Source: Clostridia bacterium (GTDB lineage: Bacteria > Bacillota > Clostridia > Christensenellales > HGM11417). Taken from it: 10,149 nucleotides of DNA. Numbering within the stretch: position 1 is the first letter of the stretch; each line of letters starts with the position of its first letter. The notes beneath the pieces were generated by a model, which saw nothing but the letters and a program-made list of their open reading frames with translations, did no database searches and was not told the DNA's origin. Positions 1-7,361 of this stretch are shown here, in pieces. The DNA is taken from assembly GCA_017407365.1 (NCBI GenBank), contig JAFQWR010000075.1, positions 1 to 10,149 of the forward strand, read 5' to 3'. A program made the position numbers and the translations under genes.

Positions 1-1541
1 GCGCGGTTATCCGTGTAAAAAAGGATGCCGACGTAGACCAGATTCTGAAGCTTCTGTTCAAGCACACCGATCTGGAAACCTCCTACGGCATCAATATGGT
101 TGCCATTGCAGACGGTAAGCCCCAGCAGATGGGTCTGATTGACATTCTGTACTACTACATCAATTATCAGCGTGAGGTTGTATTAAAGCGCACACGCTAC
201 GAGCTTGCGCAGGCAAAGGAGCGTGAGCATATCCTGCAAGGCCTTGTCATTGCGGTAAACAACATCGACGAGGTCATCCGTATCATCAAAAGCTCTAACA
301 GCGTTTCCGATGCGCGCAACAATCTGCGTGCGGCGTTCGATCTTTCCGAGCGTCAGGCAAATGCCATTTTAGATATGCGTCTTGCACGCTTGACGCATCT
401 GGAAATTGACAAATTAGAGCAGGAGCTTGCCGAGGTGCAGGAGCTTATCCGCAAGCTGCAGGCCATTGTAGACAGCCGCAAAAAGCAGCTGCAGGTGGTC
501 AAGGATGAGCTTTACGAAATCAAGCGCAAGTATAAGGATAACCGTCGCACAAAAATCGTTGCAAAGGCAGAGGATATCGATATTGTAAACGAAACGGTCG
601 AGCCCGAGGCAGCAACCTATGCGGTTGTAGTAAGCGTAAACGGTCAGGTGAAGAAGGTTCCCGAAAAGAACTATAAGATGAGCAACCGTTCCTTGAGTGA
701 GCGCGCAACAGAGGCAGAAACCGTATCTTCCTGTGTGCTGACCTCGAGCAACAACAAGGTGCTTGCCTTCACCAATCTTGGCAACGGCTTTAAGCTCGAT
801 TTCAAGGATCTTCCCGAGGGCAAATGGAGAGAAAAGGGGCAACTGCTCAGCGGCATCTACAAAACGGCAGAGGCAAACGATCGAATTGTGGCGCTCTTCC
901 CGCTCACCGAAAGTGTGATGCACGGAAACCTGCTCTTCTTCACCAAAGCAGGCTATGTAAAGCGCACGGCGTGGACGGAATACGACATCGTGAAGTATTA
1001 TTTCCAGGCAATCAAGCTCAAAGACGGCGACGAGCTGATCTCTGTTGAGGCAGAGCAAGAAAACGCCTCGCTTGTATTCCTTTCCTCCTCCGGTATGATT
1101 CTGCACGCTGAGTTCGGGGATTTACCCTTGCAGGGCAGAGTGGCAGGCGGTGTGCACGGTATCAATGTGGGTAACGACGAAATCACCGTATTTGGCGGTC
1201 AGGCAGTCAAGGGCACGCAGGTGCTTGCGCTTACCGATAAGGGCTACTTCAAGCGTGTGGACGTGAATAAAATCGATAAGATTGCCCGATACCGTAAGGG
1301 CGTCAAGCTGATGGACCTTTCGGGTGATAACGGCAAGAGCCTTGTGTTTGCAACCGCTTATCAGAAGGATGCGAGCGTGTTGTTTATAGCTGAAAACGGT
1401 GAGGCGTACGGCATGCAGGCAACCGATATTTCCTTGGAGCAGCGCGGCGGCAAGGGCAAGCCCATCAAGGAATTACGCAAGGGAATTGCTACCAAAAAGG
1501 CTTACCGCCATATCACAGAGGCGCAGATTGTCGCAGAATAG
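1..1541 (+). CDS. Type IIA DNA topoisomerase subunit A (GyrA/ParC family), C-terminal part, 5' truncated by window edge
   Basis: This is the DNA-cleaving A subunit of an ATP-dependent type II topoisomerase, which partners a GyrB/ParE subunit. The frame is open from base 3, so the ATG at 96 is an internal methionine; about 512 codons are visible and the catalytic tyrosine region lies upstream. Seen directly: the tower-to-coiled-coil junction (TSYGINMVAI, then an LYYYINYQREVV stretch), the family hallmark AILDMRLARLTHLE near 361-408, and a long charged coiled coil. From about 620 a C-terminal beta-pinwheel follows, with six blade-like repeats of the type VxxTxxGxxKR. The canonical GyrA box after the first blade (678-719) is missing. 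A QRGGKG motif sits in the last blade (1440-1457) and a degenerate copy at 1131-1160. This favours a ParC-like topoisomerase IV role, but GyrA is not excluded. The stop is TAG at 1539-1541. Confidence 0.93.
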   Translation, partial: AVIRVKKDADVDQILKLLFKHTDLETSYGINMVAIADGKPQQMGLIDILYYYINYQREVVLKRTRYELAQAKEREHILQGLVIAVNNIDEVIRIIKSSNSVSDARNNLRAAFDLSERQANAILDMRLARLTHLEIDKLEQELAEVQELIRKLQAIVDSRKKQLQVVKDELYEIKRKYKDNRRTKIVAKAEDIDIVNETVEPEAATYAVVVSVNGQVKKVPEKNYKMSNRSLSERATEAETVSSCVLTSSNNKVLAFTNLGNGFKLDFKDLPEGKWREKGQLLSGIYKTAEANDRIVALFPLTESVMHGNLLFFTKAGYVKRTAWTEYDIVKYYFQAIKLKDGDELISVEAEQENASLVFLSSSGMILHAEFGDLPLQGRVAGGVHGINVGNDEITVFGGQAVKGTQVLALTDKGYFKRVDVNKIDKIARYRKGVKLMDLSGDNGKSLVFATAYQKDASVLFIAENGEAYGMQATDISLEQRGGKGKPIKELRKGIATKKAYRHITEAQIVAE

Positions 1542-1652
1542 TGCTCTGAAATTTGCGTAAAAACCAAACGCGAACAAGTCTTCGTAAAAACCTTTCGTTC
1601 AAATTTGGCACAAATTTCGCCCTTATATCGTGTATTCATTTTTAATAACTGC

Positions 1653-1690
1653 AAAAACGCTCTTTTTACTCACGGTAGAAGAGCGTTTTT
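1653..1690 (+). terminator. Intrinsic terminator downstream of the topoisomerase gene
   Basis: Bases 1653-1664 (AAAAACGCTCTT) pair perfectly with 1679-1690 (AAGAGCGTTTTT) around a 14-base loop. The 3' arm ends in five T, and the 5' arm begins with five A, so the element could work in both directions. It lies about 110 bases after the topoisomerase stop and well before the pyk promoter, which makes the two genes likely separate transcription units. Confidence 0.75.
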
Positions 1691-1903
1691 CTATGCGGTT
1701 TTTTAAGAGGAAAATTTTGGGGAATGTGCTTTTTTTTGTGTGTCTTACGCCTGTGCTTTTTTGTCGGTTGCCCCTTTGGCGGCTTGGGCTACGGCGTGAT
1801 TTATAAAGAAAGGCAGTATAAAGTACCTGACACGAAATTGCTTTGCGTTGGATCTTCTGCTTGATATTTTTTTGAGAAGTTCAGCCTTTTCCCTTTGTTT
1901 TAC

Positions 1904-1932
1904 TTGCAGTATCCCACTGAATGGCGTATAAT
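1904..1932 (+). promoter_or_regulatory. Sigma-A type promoter of pyk
   Basis: A perfect -10 hexamer TATAAT (1927-1932) follows a weak -35 TTGCAG (1904-1909) at 17 bases. Transcription would start near 1939, giving a leader of about 35 bases that contains the pyk ribosome binding site (GAGG at 1962-1965, with an 8-base spacer to the ATG). Confidence 0.7.
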
Positions 1933-1973
1933 GTATACAAAGAAAAATCAGTGATAAGTGTGAGGTAAAGCGT

Positions 1974-3386
1974 ATGAGAAAAACAAAAATCGTATGTACC
2001 TTAGGGCCTGCCAGCGATAACTACGAAACCTTGAAGGAAATGGTCCTTGCAGGAATGAACGTGGTGCGCATCAATATGAGCCATGGCACGCACGAGGAGC
2101 ATCGTAAAAAGATTGATCTGATCAAAAAAATCCGTGAGGAGCTGGGGGTACCCCTGCCCATTATGCTGGATACCAAGGGACCCGAGGTGCGCATAGGCAC
2201 CTTTGCATGCGGCCGTATCACCCTGAACGAGGGGGATCCCTTTATTTTTACCACCGAGGAGTGTGTTGGTGACAACCGTCAGGTATCGGTGAATTATCCA
2301 AATCTGCACCGTGATCTTTCGGAGGGAGATACCGTTTTGTTAAACGACGGTCTGATGGGCTTTCGTGTTACTAAGGTCTGCGGAAAGCAGATACATACCG
2401 AGGTTCTGAATGCCGGTGTACTTTCCGACCGTAAAAGTATGTCCTTCCCCGACGTTCAGCTCTCCCTGCCCTTTTTAAGCGAGAGAGATGCAGAGGACCT
2501 TCTGTTTGCGGTAGACGTTGATGCGGAATTTGTTGCGGCATCCTTTGTTTCCAGCCCCTTCGACGTGAGAGAAATGCGCAATTTCTTAAAGCGTAAGGGC
2601 GGAAAGGATATCGAAATCATTGCAAAAATCGAAAACTCTGCCGGTGTAGAGAATATCGAAGCAATTATGCAGGAATCAGACGGCATTATGGTTGCCCGCG
2701 GTGACCTTGGTGTGGAGATTCCCTACGAGCAGCTTCCTGCCATTCAGAAGAAGCTGATTAAAACGTGCAGAATGCTTGGCAAACGCGTGATTACCGCAAC
2801 CGAGATGCTGGAATCGATGATTGAAAAGCCTCGTCCCACCCGTGCGGAAATTTCAGACGTTGCAAATGCCGTGTACGACGGCACCAGCTGTCTGATGCTT
2901 TCGGGCGAGACCGCCGTGGGCAGAGATCCCGTGCTTGTGGTAAAAACGATGGCAAAAATTGCAGAGCAGACGGAGCAGAATATCAATTATGACTGCCGCT
3001 TCAAGCAGATGGATTTCCAGCTCCGCAACGTGCAGGATGCTGTTTCGCACGGTACCTGTAACACGGCAATCGATCTCAGTGCAAAAGCTATCACGGTATT
3101 CACCGTTTCGGGTATGAGTGCACGTATGCTCTCCCGCTTCCGCTCCAGCACGCCCATTCTTGGGTTGACGGCAAACGAAAAGACCTTCCACAAGCTTGCG
3201 CTTTCGTGGGGTGTGGTTCCCGTTCGTACAGCAACGTTCAGCTCTACGGATGCTATGTTTGAGGAAGCACGTATCTGCGTAGCCAAATCGGGGTTTGTAA
3301 AGCGTAAGGAGCTTTTTGTCATTGCGGCAGGTGTACCTGTAAACAGTGACGTTGCAACCAACCTCATCAAGGTGGAACAGCTGTAA
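1974..3386 (+). CDS. pyk: Pyruvate kinase
   Basis: This cytoplasmic glycolytic enzyme transfers phosphate from phosphoenolpyruvate to ADP, giving pyruvate and ATP. The protein has 470 residues. It opens with RKTKIVCTLGPAS (2-14) and the substrate-binding NMSHG (34-38). MLDTKGPEVR follows at 64-73. The active-site signature IIAKIENSAGVENI (215-228) carries the catalytic lysine K218. Next come MVARGDLGVEIP (239-250) and ITATEMLESM (273-282), and then a C-terminal allosteric-type domain ending at NLIKVEQL. The length matches E. coli PykF. The extra C-terminal PEP-utiliser-like domain found in many Bacillus and Clostridium pyruvate kinases is absent. The residue that aligns by eye with the potassium-dependence glutamate (E117 in muscle enzyme numbering) appears to be R102. 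The start is supported by GAGG at 1962-1965 and by the conserved N-terminus. The gene has its own promoter and terminator, so it is probably monocistronic. Confidence 0.98.
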   Translation: MRKTKIVCTLGPASDNYETLKEMVLAGMNVVRINMSHGTHEEHRKKIDLIKKIREELGVPLPIMLDTKGPEVRIGTFACGRITLNEGDPFIFTTEECVGDNRQVSVNYPNLHRDLSEGDTVLLNDGLMGFRVTKVCGKQIHTEVLNAGVLSDRKSMSFPDVQLSLPFLSERDAEDLLFAVDVDAEFVAASFVSSPFDVREMRNFLKRKGGKDIEIIAKIENSAGVENIEAIMQESDGIMVARGDLGVEIPYEQLPAIQKKLIKTCRMLGKRVITATEMLESMIEKPRPTRAEISDVANAVYDGTSCLMLSGETAVGRDPVLVVKTMAKIAEQTEQNINYDCRFKQMDFQLRNVQDAVSHGTCNTAIDLSAKAITVFTVSGMSARMLSRFRSSTPILGLTANEKTFHKLALSWGVVPVRTATFSSTDAMFEEARICVAKSGFVKRKELFVIAAGVPVNSDVATNLIKVEQL

Positions 3387-3455
3387 GAAGCGTTTTTCGG
3401 TAGAGTTGGCATCTTCTGTCATCTTGAATATCTGTTTTTTAACTGAGCTTTAAGC

Positions 3456-3498
3456 AAAGAGCGTCTGCGGAGGAATATCCGTAAACGCTCTTTTTTTT
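3456..3498 (+). terminator. Intrinsic terminator of pyk
   Basis: Bases 3456-3464 (AAAGAGCGT) pair with 3485-3493 (ACGCTCTTT), with an inner CGGA/TCCG stem (3468-3471 with 3478-3481). A run of eight T (3491-3498) follows. It lies about 70 bases after the pyk stop, between two convergent units. On the minus strand the hairpin would also meet ger transcripts, but its T tail is weak in that direction. Confidence 0.85.
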
Positions 3499-3508
3499 AT
3501 AGCTTTGT

Positions 3509-4690
3509 CTATTTGCCTTCGATTTTTACCTTTACAGTTAATTGGGTGTCCTGCAAAAGGCTCCCCGCGGGGTTTTCCTCTTTGTATGCACGGTATGCGC
3601 TTGGTTGCAGCTGAAAGGCACGCTCAGTCAGGCCAAAAACGTCCAGATTGCGCTTTTGCATATACAAAATCCATTCCTGCAGCATTTTTTCCTCTCTGCT
3701 TTGCAGATACTCGCGTATCTCCTTGGGTGTTTCTCTTTCACCTCCCACGTCCGCAGGTGTTTTTTCTTGCATCTCAATGTTATCCACCTGAATGCGTAGC
3801 TTCAGCTCGTAGACGGCGCTCCATTTCCCGTTTTCAGCACTTACCTTCAGACTTGGCTTTTTGGAAAAGTATAGGAAATGCATCAGGTCGTAATGCTTGT
3901 TTTCCGCTGAGATGTCTGTCACCTGCAGGTTTCCCTCCTTGATGCTTTTTGTGAGCATATTATACAGCCGCAGACCTTCAGTAGAGAGGATTTCTGCCTT
4001 GGTGTCCCTGTCAAAAACAATCGCCTGCCCGGGGGAGTATTGCACGTCTCCCTGCTCCTTCTTCCCGGAGCCGTTTTCCTGGTGCTTATAGCCGATAAAG
4101 GGAAGCACACAAAAGGGACTCTGCGAAAAATATTTTGTGGTGAAATCCTTCAGAGAGCATACAACGGTATTCTCAGATTTGTCGTTGTTCTGATACAGCA
4201 CCTTCAGCACGGTGTGGGCGGAAACGCTGTCGAGTGTGGTGCGTGCCTTCAAAAAATCCTCGGCTGTACCCGCGCAGAAGCAGAGGAGTGCGGCATCGTT
4301 TACCTCGTTTTCACGCATAAAAAAATCCAGCGTATTGCTGATGCTGTAATCGGCGGTTTTTTCGCCAAGCACAATCACATAGCAAAACAGAAAGGTGGGT
4401 GTCCAGCCCGTTTGCTGCTGTAGCATATCCATCGCGGCAGAGATGCTTTCACCCTCGCCCGTTACCACAACCTGATTTTGCTGTGGGGTATTTCCGCCCG
4501 ACGTGTCGCTTTCCGCAACCTGACAGCTCACCCGATAGCTGCTTCCGTCGTAGTCCACGCCTGTTGCCACAATGAGCAGAGTTTTATCAATGCTGATGGG
4601 TGCGAAATCGTTGGTGAGATACAAAAAGAGTACGCCAATAAGCAGAATGATTACCAGCTTACCCTTGCTTAAAAGCTCACGGATGCGCAT
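3509..4690 (-). CDS. gerAC: Spore germination protein, Ger(x)C family (germinant receptor C subunit), without lipobox
   Basis: This is the third subunit of a GerA-type germinant receptor, normally a lipoprotein on the outer face of the spore inner membrane. The protein has 393 residues. A hydrophobic segment at about 12-26 is followed by the family's first strand, IDKTLLIVATGVDYDG (34-49). The Ger(x)C C-terminal domain is recognisable near 336-393: a helix with WILYMQKRNLDVFG, then a final strand LTVKVKIEGK. The start ATG at 4690 has an AAGGAG site 8 bases upstream and overlaps the end of the gerB-type gene by 14 bases, so translation is probably coupled. An oddity is that the usual lipobox and the GCWD-type motif just before the first strand are absent, and there is no cysteine near the membrane segment. 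The protein may therefore be held by an uncleaved N-terminal helix. The symbol marks the subunit class, not proven orthology. Confidence 0.87.
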   Translation of the reverse strand: MRIRELLSKGKLVIILLIGVLFLYLTNDFAPISIDKTLLIVATGVDYDGSSYRVSCQVAESDTSGGNTPQQNQVVVTGEGESISAAMDMLQQQTGWTPTFLFCYVIVLGEKTADYSISNTLDFFMRENEVNDAALLCFCAGTAEDFLKARTTLDSVSAHTVLKVLYQNNDKSENTVVCSLKDFTTKYFSQSPFCVLPFIGYKHQENGSGKKEQGDVQYSPGQAIVFDRDTKAEILSTEGLRLYNMLTKSIKEGNLQVTDISAENKHYDLMHFLYFSKKPSLKVSAENGKWSAVYELKLRIQVDNIEMQEKTPADVGGERETPKEIREYLQSREEKMLQEWILYMQKRNLDVFGLTERAFQLQPSAYRAYKEENPAGSLLQDTQLTVKVKIEGK

Positions 4691-5783
4691 GATTTTTTCT
4701 CCTTATTACTAATGCAATAAGCGGCAGACACAGGGGGAGAAGATATTGCGTAAAAAGGAACAGGGGCCACAGATACTGCGCCGCAAGTCGGTAAAACAGC
4801 TCAAATCTTCTGCCTGTGACGATGCTTGCTATCACAAGCAGTATGCCGCCGATAACGGCAAGGGCGGTGTGACTCTTTAACGCAAAAGCCTGTCGCAGGC
4901 TTTCTGAAAAGGCGTAAAGACAGATTGCCATCTGAAAGAAAACGCCAATCAGTAAAACGAAAACGGCAAACCAGTCGAACCTGCCGCTGTTAGAAAGGAA
5001 GGATGCGTATTTGCTGATTTTGCTGATTGCGTGCAGATGCCGTACTGCCGCGTTGCCGTATACGGCGGTAAACAGCGCAAAAAACAGCACGGCAATAAAA
5101 ATACTGCCGAGCGCCCCTGCAATCAAAACCCCATTCCCCTTTTTCTCTGGGTGGATTTTACCCAAAAAAAGCATCAGAAAGGAGAAATCACCAAACCACA
5201 AAAGTCCGGAGCCAATCGCCTTTACGGCGGGGGTAAGCCCATTGTAGAATACGGGAAGCAAATTGAGGAAGTCCGCATGGGGTATCGCAAGCACAAGCAG
5301 AAGCAGAAAGGAGGCAAGCACGGGTACAAAGTAGAGGTCGCCCGAGCGTCCCAGAATTCTCGGTGCCTTTGCCACAACGTAAATCAGCACGGCAACAAAG
5401 GGAAAAACGGTGGGCACGATGGGTAGCTTATAATACAGCGTCACATTCAGCATATCCAGCTGCTCGTAAAGCACCGCGAAGGTACGCAGCAGAAAGTGTA
5501 CCGCCACAAGACAAAGCACAATCGCTCTTCCTGCTTTTCCCAAAGCTGCCTCAATCAGCTCTCCGACGCTTTTGTCGGGAGCAAGCCTGTGTGCGGTCAT
5601 AATCAGCAAAAGCATACAAAAATCCACCAAAAATGCAATCAGTGCGGTGATGGCGGCGTCACGCTCGGCGTAGTGCGTGATAAGGCTTGGCAAAAGCAAA
5701 AGTTTGCTTGCGGGTACGGCAACCGGAAGCAGTAATCCAAGCTGCCTTTTATAAACGGTCTGACTTTGTGCGGTCGTAGACAT
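4677..5783 (-). CDS. gerAB: Spore germination permease, GerAB/GerB family (germinant receptor B subunit)
   Basis: This is an integral membrane subunit of the germinant receptor. The family belongs to the amino acid-polyamine-organocation transporter superfamily and is thought to form the germinant-binding pocket. The protein has 368 residues with about ten predicted membrane helices, at roughly 14-34, 43-63, 83-108, 124-140, 150-168, 185-208, 217-242, 271-292, 306-324 and 338-361. Family features include the N-terminal QLGLLLPVAVPASKLLLLPS stretch and a short basic C-terminus (RRKNHAHP). The ATG at 5783 lies 3 bases after the stop of the gerA-type gene. Its AAGGA ribosome binding site sits inside the end of that gene, so the two are almost certainly translated from one mRNA. 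The ligand cannot be predicted from sequence alone. Confidence 0.9.
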   Translation of the reverse strand: MSTTAQSQTVYKRQLGLLLPVAVPASKLLLLPSLITHYAERDAAITALIAFLVDFCMLLLIMTAHRLAPDKSVGELIEAALGKAGRAIVLCLVAVHFLLRTFAVLYEQLDMLNVTLYYKLPIVPTVFPFVAVLIYVVAKAPRILGRSGDLYFVPVLASFLLLLVLAIPHADFLNLLPVFYNGLTPAVKAIGSGLLWFGDFSFLMLFLGKIHPEKKGNGVLIAGALGSIFIAVLFFALFTAVYGNAAVRHLHAISKISKYASFLSNSGRFDWFAVFVLLIGVFFQMAICLYAFSESLRQAFALKSHTALAVIGGILLVIASIVTGRRFELFYRLAAQYLWPLFLFTQYLLPLCLPLIALVIRRKNHAHP

Positions 5784-5786
5784 GGC

Positions 5787-7241
5787 TTAATCCTTTTTTT
5801 GTGTGAATTTTGCTCTTGTTGCATTTGCGTGCAAAAAGCTTTTGGGGCGTTTTTTCATTTCGGTAATCGGCTTTTTCAAAAAGGTATCCTTAAGGTCTGA
5901 TGCAACCAAGGGGGCAAAGGGCGCAAGCAGAGGGGTGTCGTTTGCCGAAAGAGAGCTGAGGTAGGCAAGGGTAAAGATTACCCCGAGTATAACACCAATC
6001 ACGCCCACGGTTCCCGCAAGCAGAATAAAGGCAACACGCAAAAGCGAGAGTGCGTGCTGTAATTCGGGCACAGTAAACAGAGAGATTGCGCTGAGTGCCA
6101 TAATCATCAGTGTGGGCGGGCTGACGATGCCTGCCGAAACTGCTGTTTCACCCAGAACAAGGGCGCCCACAATGGAAAGTGCCATACCCACGTATTTTGG
6201 CATACGGATGCTTGCCTCGTTGAGTATCTCAAAAATCAGCACCGTTAAAAACATTTCAAGCGCAGGAGAAAGCGGAATCCCTTTAACGGAATTCAGAATG
6301 GAAACGGTAAAGCGCAGGGGTATCATGCCCAGATTATACGCCTGTGCCGAAACGTACAGGCTGGGCGCAATCACCGCAATGAATATGGCAATCAGGCGGA
6401 TGATACGCGCAAAGGATGCGTGTGTGCGTCGCTCGTAATAATCACCGCTGCTCTGAATGTCCTCCAATAAAAGGTAAGGCAGAGTAAGCACGGTGGGCGA
6501 GCCGTCCACCACAATGGCAATGCGCCCCTCAAGCAGCTTGGCGGCAACCATATCGGGCTTTTCGTTGACACCGCATTGCTGAAAGGCAGAGTACGGATGC
6601 TCATCCAGCAGCTGTGCGATATAGCTGGAGTCAATAATGCCGTCTATGCTGATTTCTTTTATTTTCTGCGTAACTTTTTTAACAAGAGAGGGCAAAGCAA
6701 TGCCGTCTAAATAGCATACTGCTATTTGTGTGTTGGTGTATTTTCCCACGCTGAGCTGCTTTATTTTCAGCTTTTCGGTGCGGAAGCGGCGACGTATCAT
6801 GCTGAGGTTGGTCATCAGATCCTCGTTGAAGCCCTCGCGTGGGCCACGCAAAACAGAGGAGGTGGGCGGCTCGGTTACGCCTCTTGTCTGCCAGTATTTG
6901 GTGCCAAGAACCGCGGCCTGTGTGTTTCCGTCAATCAGCAATAGTGCGTCGCCGTTTACAAGCGCAGAGGTCCATTTTTCAAAATCGGGCTCTACCGTTG
7001 CTTCACATACGGCAAGGGTGCTTTCGCATATTTCCTGCAGATTGCTTTTTTCGGGCAATAATTGCAGGAGCCGTAAAACGAAATCGCTGATGTCCTTTTT
7101 GTTGCTGAGGCTATCCATGAAAACGATTGCCGCACGTGTTCCGTTTGCCAGCTTAAAGCAACGGCTTTTCAGCAGATCGTCGCCTGCAAACACCGTTTTT
7201 AACGCCTCGATATTCTGTTGTAAACAGGGGGAAGTATTCAT
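5787..7241 (-). CDS. gerAA: Spore germination protein, GerA family (germinant receptor A subunit)
   Basis: This is the A subunit of a GerA-type receptor, which sits in the spore inner membrane and takes part in ion release at germination. The protein has 484 residues from the ATG at 7241. A cytosolic N-terminal domain (about 1-275) carries the family hallmark EPPTSSVLRGPREGF (124-138), then NLSMIRRR, and later PDMVAAKLLEGRIAIVVDGSP (229-249). The membrane half holds about five helices within 278-430, including the conserved FEILNEASIRMP (337-348) and GIVSPPTLMIMALSAIS. The tail is basic. The start is uncertain. An in-frame TTG (7247) and CTG (7244) precede the ATG, a TAG at 7274-7272 closes the frame upstream, and no clear Shine-Dalgarno site is visible. 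It is the first gene of the operon. I could not assign a sigma-G or sigma-F promoter with confidence. Confidence 0.93.
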   Translation of the reverse strand: MNTSPCLQQNIEALKTVFAGDDLLKSRCFKLANGTRAAIVFMDSLSNKKDISDFVLRLLQLLPEKSNLQEICESTLAVCEATVEPDFEKWTSALVNGDALLLIDGNTQAAVLGTKYWQTRGVTEPPTSSVLRGPREGFNEDLMTNLSMIRRRFRTEKLKIKQLSVGKYTNTQIAVCYLDGIALPSLVKKVTQKIKEISIDGIIDSSYIAQLLDEHPYSAFQQCGVNEKPDMVAAKLLEGRIAIVVDGSPTVLTLPYLLLEDIQSSGDYYERRTHASFARIIRLIAIFIAVIAPSLYVSAQAYNLGMIPLRFTVSILNSVKGIPLSPALEMFLTVLIFEILNEASIRMPKYVGMALSIVGALVLGETAVSAGIVSPPTLMIMALSAISLFTVPELQHALSLLRVAFILLAGTVGVIGVILGVIFTLAYLSSLSANDTPLLAPFAPLVASDLKDTFLKKPITEMKKRPKSFLHANATRAKFTQKKD

Positions 7242-7276
7242 CAGCAACAGTATCTGAAAAAAGGGGTGTTTCTATG

Positions 7277-7299
7277 CGTGAAAAAGTGGTTTTTTCACG
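7277..7299. repeat. Perfect 9-bp inverted repeat between divergent ger and pur operons
   Basis: CGTGAAAAA (7277-7285) and TTTTTCACG (7291-7299) are exact reverse complements around a 5-base centre. The element ends 8 bases before the -35 box of the pur promoter and begins 36 bases upstream of the gerA-type ATG. No T run follows it on either strand, so it is not an obvious terminator. It could be an operator, or a hairpin in the ger mRNA leader. Confidence 0.55.
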
Positions 7300-7307
7300 T
7301 TGATTAT

Positions 7308-7337
7308 TTGACAAATACTAACGCTTTATGATAAAAT
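7308..7337 (+). promoter_or_regulatory. Strong sigma-A type promoter of the pur operon
   Basis: The consensus -35 box TTGACA (7308-7313) is separated by 18 bases from TAAAAT (7332-7337). TG at 7329-7330 adds an extended -10 element. The predicted start near 7344 gives a leader of about 250 bases before purE. Only about 7 bases would separate the start from the ribosome binding site of the leader ORF. Confidence 0.8.
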
Positions 7338-7361
7338 AGTAGGTAGAATAGGAGGCGAAAA

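Larger units (their letters stand above)
1542..1973. other. Intergenic region between topoisomerase subunit and pyk
   Basis: This stretch of 432 bases has no coding region I can support. It holds about 110 bases of 3' untranslated sequence with a 10-base direct repeat, CGTAAAAACC, at 1556-1565 and 1583-1592. A terminator follows (1653-1690), then a T-rich stretch of about 210 bases (1691-1903) in which I see nothing definite, and finally the pyk promoter and ribosome binding site. Confidence 0.7.

Noticed and set aside
414..1106. Long minus-strand open frame opposite the topoisomerase gene (230 codons)
   Set aside because: It is a shadow of the plus-strand gene, rich in Cys, His and Arg and without family resemblance. 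The plus frame is unmistakable.
1691..1903. Possible small RNA or short gene in the T-rich stretch before pyk
   Set aside because: I found no convincing ribosome binding site with a start codon, no stable hairpin with a T run, and no known RNA motif.
7250..7340. Sigma-G or sigma-F promoter for the ger operon on the minus strand
   Set aside because: GCATA at 7277-7273 resembles a sigma-G -35 box, but no matching -10 lies at the right distance before the start codon. No other pair fitted.
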